35,003 nt of DNA from a virus. Location: the IMG/VR virus record IMGVR_UViG_3300010391_000191, positions 1 through 35,003 of that record. One strand, written 5' to 3'. Made by a program: the position numbers and the translations under genes. The notes under the pieces were generated by a model. The model was not told the DNA's origin. It saw only the letters and a program-made list of their open reading frames with translations, and did no database searches. This document shows positions 30,086 through 35,003 of this stretch, piece by piece; positions within the stretch are counted from its first letter, which is position 1; the number at the start of each line of letters is the position of its first letter.

Positions 30086-33000
30086 CATTACCAGAAGGTT
30101 TCGAATTAGATGTTAAGCCAGTGCCACCTGAAGGTTTCGAGTTGGACGCCACGTTTTCTCCCGTTAATGATTTTAATGCTATTCAATCTGAGGATAAGGC
30201 CGCCAAAATATACGATACTGCCATTGAATCTGGTATTACAACTAATGAGTCTAAAGATTTGTATAAGAACCTGTCCCCTTTTGACAGTTCTGGTGTCGGT
30301 ATGGGAATGTCTTTGTCATTGAGTAATGTGGAACAGATAAAACAGCAGGGTCTTGTTAAACGATTCGGCAAACAACTTTATAATAAGTCGATTGCCGATG
30401 TACTTCACACTCTTGGCAAGAGTGACTATAGTGCCGTACAAAGTAGGGCGTATGTCAAGATGTTCCAATGGGAAAAGGAAACGGGAATTAAGTTAAATGA
30501 CACATTTTTTCAGGAACAACTTGATGATTGGTCTTATCAACTAACCTTACCTCCAACTCAAAGGGAATCGGAATTTCTTAAAAGTGAACCACAGTTTAAT
30601 CCACCCAAACCGGATGTCAATCCGTTTGCAGCAGAGGTTTCCCAAGCCGAAGGGGCATCAGATAAAGTCATAGATGCCCTTGCGGGAATTATAGGATTTG
30701 TGGCGCAGGCGTCTTTGCTTGAAAAGTATGCACCGTCTATACCAAAACCTGCTGTATGGGAAACTGTAAGTATGGCCAACGGCGAACCACCTGGAATTGG
30801 TATCGCAATGCATGGCATAATGTCAGGAACCGGCAAGTTGTTTCCTGGCGCCGATTGGCTTTCGGCTACCAAGAGGGCGGTAACAACAGGAACAATCTTT
30901 GGAGCGACCACGGCAGCGGGTGGGGGAGATACAACAGATATTCTTATTGCATCTGGCATTCCATCTGCCTTTGAAGGCTTAAATTTAGGTAAGCAGGCTT
31001 GGCGGAATTATAAAGGCAAAGAAAACTTTATAAATATTATGCGCAAGAAAGAACCTAACTTATCAAACAAATCTTATGAAGAAATAGATAGGGCTATGGA
31101 GAAGGTCTTGCCACAAGAGAAGTCTGCCGAAGCCACTACAATGGCCGAGAAGCCCTCTGGCATTGCGCAGGTTTCGAAAAGTACCGAAAAGGCGGGAGTT
31201 GCAGGCATTGAATTAGACATTAAATCTTTGACTGACAAAGCCCTTGTTGAACTTGCAAAGGCTGAAAAACCACGAGCGCAGATAGAAACCGAAAAGACTA
31301 CCGAACTTGGAAAACGTGCGGCCATAGGCGAGAGGGCCGTGGGTACTGCTAAAGGAGAACAAAGACTTGAGGCTGCGCTTAGCTCGCTTAAAGGGCCATT
31401 GACAGAATATAAGAATCCCGACTTTAAACCATTGCGGGAGACTATGCCGAAGGAAGCATTATCTACCCTGCACGACGATATATGGCTAAAGCCACATACA
31501 GATGAATTTTTTACTAAACTCAATACGGCCAAAGCATGGGCTAAGGTAGTTGAAGGATTTGTTCCAACAAGAGGAGAGATACTTCTTCTCGAAAAGCAGT
31601 GGGGGAAGGACTTCGCAAAAGGTCTTTTGAAGAAACTTCCGCTTGGTGATAAAATTTGGGATACCGTTGCGGATATAAGTAACTTCATGCGTACTATGGT
31701 AGCTGGCGGTGATGTAAGTGCTGTAGGCAGGCAATTAAGATTATTGGGGCAGATATATCCCCAAGAATATGGAAGGGCTATCAAAGAAGGCGCCAAGGCT
31801 TATGCAAGTGAAAATTTAGCTAATGATGTTCGCAAGGAGTATGAATCCTCCCCATACCATAAAGAAGCCAAGAGGTTTATTAAGTTCTTTGAAAAAGCGG
31901 GAACGGTATCAGTTGAACCTTCCGAAAGGCCCGAATGGTATATCAGTCATTACCCCGAAAAAATACCGATACTTGGCCATTTAATACGCATGGGTAATAG
32001 GAGTTACGTTGAAGCAACTAACGTAATTACGCAGGCTATTTGGGATAAATTAAGATTACAGGATAATATTAATGGCATAACCCCCACCAAAGAACAATTA
32101 GCAGCAAGGGGCAAGTGGATGATGTCAATGGAAGGCCGACCGGAAATAGGCGGTGTAATCGGCAGGCGCGTTGCTCCAATAACGGCAGGGTTCTTTTTCG
32201 CACCAAGATATGCCATATCAAGATTTACTACACCCTTATATCTCAAAAATTTAGTGTCCGGCGACCCCGTTGCAAGGCAGATAGGTAAACAAACCGCAGG
32301 CGCATTCGCAACTATGATAGGCACTAATATCGCTATTATTACTCTTGCCAAATTAGCCCTTGGCGATAAAGCATCAGTTGAACTCGACTCTCGCTCCGCA
32401 GACTGGGGTAAATTAAAAATAAACAATAAACATATAGATTTATGGAATGGCTATCAACAGGCGGCGCGATTCATGGTTCAAGTTGCACTCGGCGAATATA
32501 AAACGCAAGCTGGTAAAATAAAGGAACGGCCAAGAACTGAAATCATAGGTAGATTTATTCGTTCTAAAGAAAATCCTCTCGTCGCCCTTATTGCCGATTT
32601 ATGGGCGGGAAAGACTTTTCAGGGTGATAGACCATTCAGTCCACCTAAAGGAGAGATGAAAAAGAAGCTCGATGAACTTGGAATACCCGATATTGTTCAG
32701 GGCGTAGGTAAGGAAGCATATAACCGAATGCTCTTTATGTGGGTGCAGGATTTTACTGACGCCTCAATAAACGATGGTTGGGTCTCAGGCCTATCTACGG
32801 GGGCATTGTCATTTATAGGTATTGGCGCATCGTCTTATCAAGACACGGCATATACCAAAATTATTCAGTTTCAGGATAAAATAGCTCAACAGGAATACGG
32901 TAAAGAATGGTCTGAATTAAATGATATTGAACAAAGAAGATTGACGCGAGCCAAGAAAAATGAATTGGCACAAATGGAACTGGCTACTAAGGTAGAGGGC

Positions 33001-33351
33001 GTAAATGCCTTTGATTTTGATTATGTATCAAGAATCATTACCGAACAGAAAGAGGCTGGTAGAAATATTTATAATCAGCTGCCGAAAGAACAACAGGGTC
33101 TTTTGGATGAAATGGGTATATCGCTTGGTTTAGCCAGAAGAATAGGCCAGTGGGAAATCAGTGATGAAAAGTACGCTGAATATCAAAATGCAATGGCTTC
33201 TATTCTCAAGGATAAACTCGGCAGGCTGATAGATAGGGGAACATGGAATGAACTATCTATTCAGAACAGGACGCATAAACTTGAAATAGCAATCGAAAAC
33301 GCCAGAACAAAAGCGTCTTTGAGGATTAAACGGGAAGCGAGACAAAATTAA
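30067..33351 (+). CDS. Giant internal virion (ejection) protein, gp16-like position
   Basis: 1094 aa, overlapping the previous gene by 19 bases. The N-terminus has a tandem PEGFELD motif (residues 9-15 and 21-27), seen at the start of many podovirus core proteins. A long helical middle (270-450) is Lys/Glu-rich, and residues 700-765 include hydrophobic segments (APITAGFFFAPRYAIS, GAFATMIGTNIAIITLAKLA) that could insert in a membrane on ejection. No lytic transglycosylase or protease motif is visible, unlike T7 gp16. It would be the largest ejectosome component. Confidence 0.78.
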   Translation: MATNTITLPEGFELDVKPVPPEGFELDATFSPVNDFNAIQSEDKAAKIYDTAIESGITTNESKDLYKNLSPFDSSGVGMGMSLSLSNVEQIKQQGLVKRFGKQLYNKSIADVLHTLGKSDYSAVQSRAYVKMFQWEKETGIKLNDTFFQEQLDDWSYQLTLPPTQRESEFLKSEPQFNPPKPDVNPFAAEVSQAEGASDKVIDALAGIIGFVAQASLLEKYAPSIPKPAVWETVSMANGEPPGIGIAMHGIMSGTGKLFPGADWLSATKRAVTTGTIFGATTAAGGGDTTDILIASGIPSAFEGLNLGKQAWRNYKGKENFINIMRKKEPNLSNKSYEEIDRAMEKVLPQEKSAEATTMAEKPSGIAQVSKSTEKAGVAGIELDIKSLTDKALVELAKAEKPRAQIETEKTTELGKRAAIGERAVGTAKGEQRLEAALSSLKGPLTEYKNPDFKPLRETMPKEALSTLHDDIWLKPHTDEFFTKLNTAKAWAKVVEGFVPTRGEILLLEKQWGKDFAKGLLKKLPLGDKIWDTVADISNFMRTMVAGGDVSAVGRQLRLLGQIYPQEYGRAIKEGAKAYASENLANDVRKEYESSPYHKEAKRFIKFFEKAGTVSVEPSERPEWYISHYPEKIPILGHLIRMGNRSYVEATNVITQAIWDKLRLQDNINGITPTKEQLAARGKWMMSMEGRPEIGGVIGRRVAPITAGFFFAPRYAISRFTTPLYLKNLVSGDPVARQIGKQTAGAFATMIGTNIAIITLAKLALGDKASVELDSRSADWGKLKINNKHIDLWNGYQQAARFMVQVALGEYKTQAGKIKERPRTEIIGRFIRSKENPLVALIADLWAGKTFQGDRPFSPPKGEMKKKLDELGIPDIVQGVGKEAYNRMLFMWVQDFTDASINDGWVSGLSTGALSFIGIGASSYQDTAYTKIIQFQDKIAQQEYGKEWSELNDIEQRRLTRAKKNELAQMELATKVEGVNAFDFDYVSRIITEQKEAGRNIYNQLPKEQQGLLDEMGISLGLARRIGQWEISDEKYAEYQNAMASILKDKLGRLIDRGTWNELSIQNRTHKLEIAIENARTKASLRIKREARQN

Positions 33352-35003
33352 ATGCAAATCCTGCCAATTAGAGACCCTTACGCAGTACCTTATACCGGCG
33401 CAACCGGTACTGTCAATCTTGGCGCTAACGCTCTGTCCGCAGGAGCGATAACAGGAACGTCGTTAGATATTACAGGCAATGCGGTTTCTACTTTTGGGGG
33501 CGCAAGTTCAACTGGAAATTACATTAAGGTCACAGGAAGTAAAACAGAGAATACTTATGATGTTTTTCGGGGCGAAAGAAAATATCCAAGAATTACCCTA
33601 TGTGATACTTCTGTTGGAGGAGAAGAGTTTAATCTTTGGAGTTTAGGAACACAGTTAAGATTTGGAACAGCCACAGATATTGCTGGAGACAGTGCCTTTT
33701 ATGCAAAGGCAGGAGCAAAAGGAAGTGTTATCTTTAATGGCAATATAGGTATATCAACTCCTATTCCATTGGCAAGATTACATCTTCCCGCTGGCACAGT
33801 TTACGCATTTAAGGCTCCATTAACATTTACTTTGACTGGTGCAGCATTAACAACTGTTGCGGTCGCAGGACAGTTAGAAACTGACACTACCGATATTTAT
33901 TATACAGATGGCACACCCACAAGACACAAGTTGGCATATTATGATTTCGGCGCTAATAACTTTACTGGAACAGGCACGCTTGCCGCAGGCGCTACAACAA
34001 TAGAAACTACGCTTCTTCTGCAAAGTGGTTCTATAACCGATTCATCTGGGGCAATCGACTTCGATGATAATAATTTAACCACAACTGGCAAAGTCGGCAT
34101 AGGCATAACTCCAACTTACAAACTCGATGTTTACGGAACTGTATTAGATACAACTTTAGTTAATATTGCCTGTGATGACCTCTCAGGTGACACCATCAAT
34201 GGTTCAGTATTCAAAATAGACACAACCACTGACACTGGCACCACCCTATCTTTTTATGGTCAACGGCAGGAATATGTATTTAATCGAGAACAAAAGGATA
34301 CTGGTGTAGATGATTTCTCCTTTAGTGCCTCAGCTATTATTGGGCAAGACTTATCCGTAATTAGTAATACAAAAATATCAGATGTTACTGATTTCTTAGG
34401 TAATATGACGGATATATGGGGCATAAAATTTAGTGTTCAGGACTATTCTAACGATATAAGCTCTAATGATTCATATATGAATTTGGTTGGATTATTATGC
34501 TCCGCCGGAAGTATCCCGAAAATGCACAAGTCCGCCGGAACTAATACGTATTTGGTGAAGGGGGCATCTTTTGTAGCAGGTTTTTCGGATAACGATGAGG
34601 TTGCCGGAAACAATGGTTTGGCAGATGTTAGTGTGATTGGCGGAGAATTTTATGCGTCAATAAGTGACAATAGTAAAATTGTTTTTACGAACAAAAAAGT
34701 CTATGGGGGATTTTTTAGGGCATTGGGAGGAACAGAGAATTGGGCTATCTGGAACGGAGATGGTGACGTTTTCCTCGGTGATGATAACGAACGAACATAT
34801 TGGGGAACTGGTTTGGACGCCGCCATTTATTACGATGGAACAGACCTGATATGCAATCCAGCTTTAGTTGGTTCGGGCGGATTTAAGGTATCAACTACTC
34901 TTGGCGTTACCGGCCTGACAACGGCAACGGGGGGGATAAGTTGCGCAAACGACCTTACTTTCACCACAGACGGCTCTGGCCTGCCTTACGGTTCGTGTTC
35001 AAA
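33352..35003 (+). CDS. Tail fibre/spike protein, truncated by window end
   Basis: At least 550 aa, open to the right edge. It starts MQILPIRDPYAVPYTGATG immediately after the ejection gene stop. It has alternating beta and Gly/Thr-rich repeats such as LTTTGKVGIGITPTYKLDVYG, IGISTPIPLARLHLP, and LGVTGLTTATGGI, which are typical of long tail fibres that end in an S74-type or similar C-terminal chaperone. The end is not seen, so a chaperone or receptor domain cannot be confirmed. It is in the usual distal place for a host-recognition protein. Confidence 0.82.
   Translation, partial: MQILPIRDPYAVPYTGATGTVNLGANALSAGAITGTSLDITGNAVSTFGGASSTGNYIKVTGSKTENTYDVFRGERKYPRITLCDTSVGGEEFNLWSLGTQLRFGTATDIAGDSAFYAKAGAKGSVIFNGNIGISTPIPLARLHLPAGTVYAFKAPLTFTLTGAALTTVAVAGQLETDTTDIYYTDGTPTRHKLAYYDFGANNFTGTGTLAAGATTIETTLLLQSGSITDSSGAIDFDDNNLTTTGKVGIGITPTYKLDVYGTVLDTTLVNIACDDLSGDTINGSVFKIDTTTDTGTTLSFYGQRQEYVFNREQKDTGVDDFSFSASAIIGQDLSVISNTKISDVTDFLGNMTDIWGIKFSVQDYSNDISSNDSYMNLVGLLCSAGSIPKMHKSAGTNTYLVKGASFVAGFSDNDEVAGNNGLADVSVIGGEFYASISDNSKIVFTNKKVYGGFFRALGGTENWAIWNGDGDVFLGDDNERTYWGTGLDAAIYYDGTDLICNPALVGSGGFKVSTTLGVTGLTTATGGISCANDLTFTTDGSGLPYGSCS

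Noticed and set aside
31074-31796. 240-aa reverse frame inside the giant ejection gene
   Set aside because: Shadow of a clearly coding frame; Ser/Pro/Ala-rich with no domain or ribosome site.
1-35003. CRISPR array, integrase/att site, rRNA or insertion sequence
   Set aside because: No regularly spaced direct repeats with unique spacers, no recombinase or transposase frame and no rRNA-like sequence were seen.

Overview
The window is about 35 kb of an uncultured tailed-phage genome with short-tail (podovirus, T7/BPP-1-like) architecture, cut at both ends. It has a GpA-like terminase, a T7 gp8-type connector/portal, tail-tubular-A and -B type proteins, a gp13-like GNAT protein and two very large ejection-type proteins. 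There is no tape measure, sheath, integrase, repressor or rRNA gene. Many genes abut with ATGA or TAATG junctions and have good AGGAG-type ribosome sites. The host cannot be named from the sequence. A GLUG-repeat surface protein built into the tail and a 3D-domain lipoprotein suggest a bacterium with such proteins (for example Planctomycetota or Bacteroidota), but this is inference.

Layout. (1) 1-5796, leftward: a compact recombination/replication operon. In transcription order it holds a 3D-domain lipoprotein, a zinc-ribbon peptide, an unknown gene, YqaJ exonuclease, ERF annealing protein, MT-A70 methylase, NUMOD3/HNH endonuclease, an unknown recombination-type protein, SSB, two cysteine-rich small proteins, a YkgJ-like protein and a replication-protein-like gene. 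(2) 5820-6595, no convincing protein: a tandem set of tRNA-like elements, all on the minus strand. They have perfect acceptor-type stems and abutting T-arm stems, but inserted T loops and often no D or anticodon arm. (3) 6648-7430, leftward small genes. (4) 7509-9054, rightward: a consensus sigma70 promoter, a small gene, a candidate structured RNA, two or three small genes and a strong terminator. (5) 9189-10633, leftward: six small accessory genes behind a second consensus promoter. (6) 10955 to the right edge, rightward: TerS, a zinc ribbon, TerL, portal, Bbp19-like protein, scaffold, a free-standing endonuclease VII, major capsid protein, two paralogous decoration-like proteins, small virion proteins, tail adaptor, a split tail nozzle protein, ejection proteins and a tail fibre that runs off the window.

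How it works together. YqaJ, ERF and SSB form a standard phage single-strand annealing recombination set, with the methylase and HNH nuclease as modification or homing functions. The rightward block is the virion assembly line: packaging motor, procapsid, connector, nozzle, ejectosome, fibre. The points most worth attention are the aberrant tRNA-like array, the tail nozzle gene split by a very large GLUG beta-solenoid insertion with a second copy of its N-terminal module nearby, and a candidate multi-hairpin RNA at about 7926-8129.
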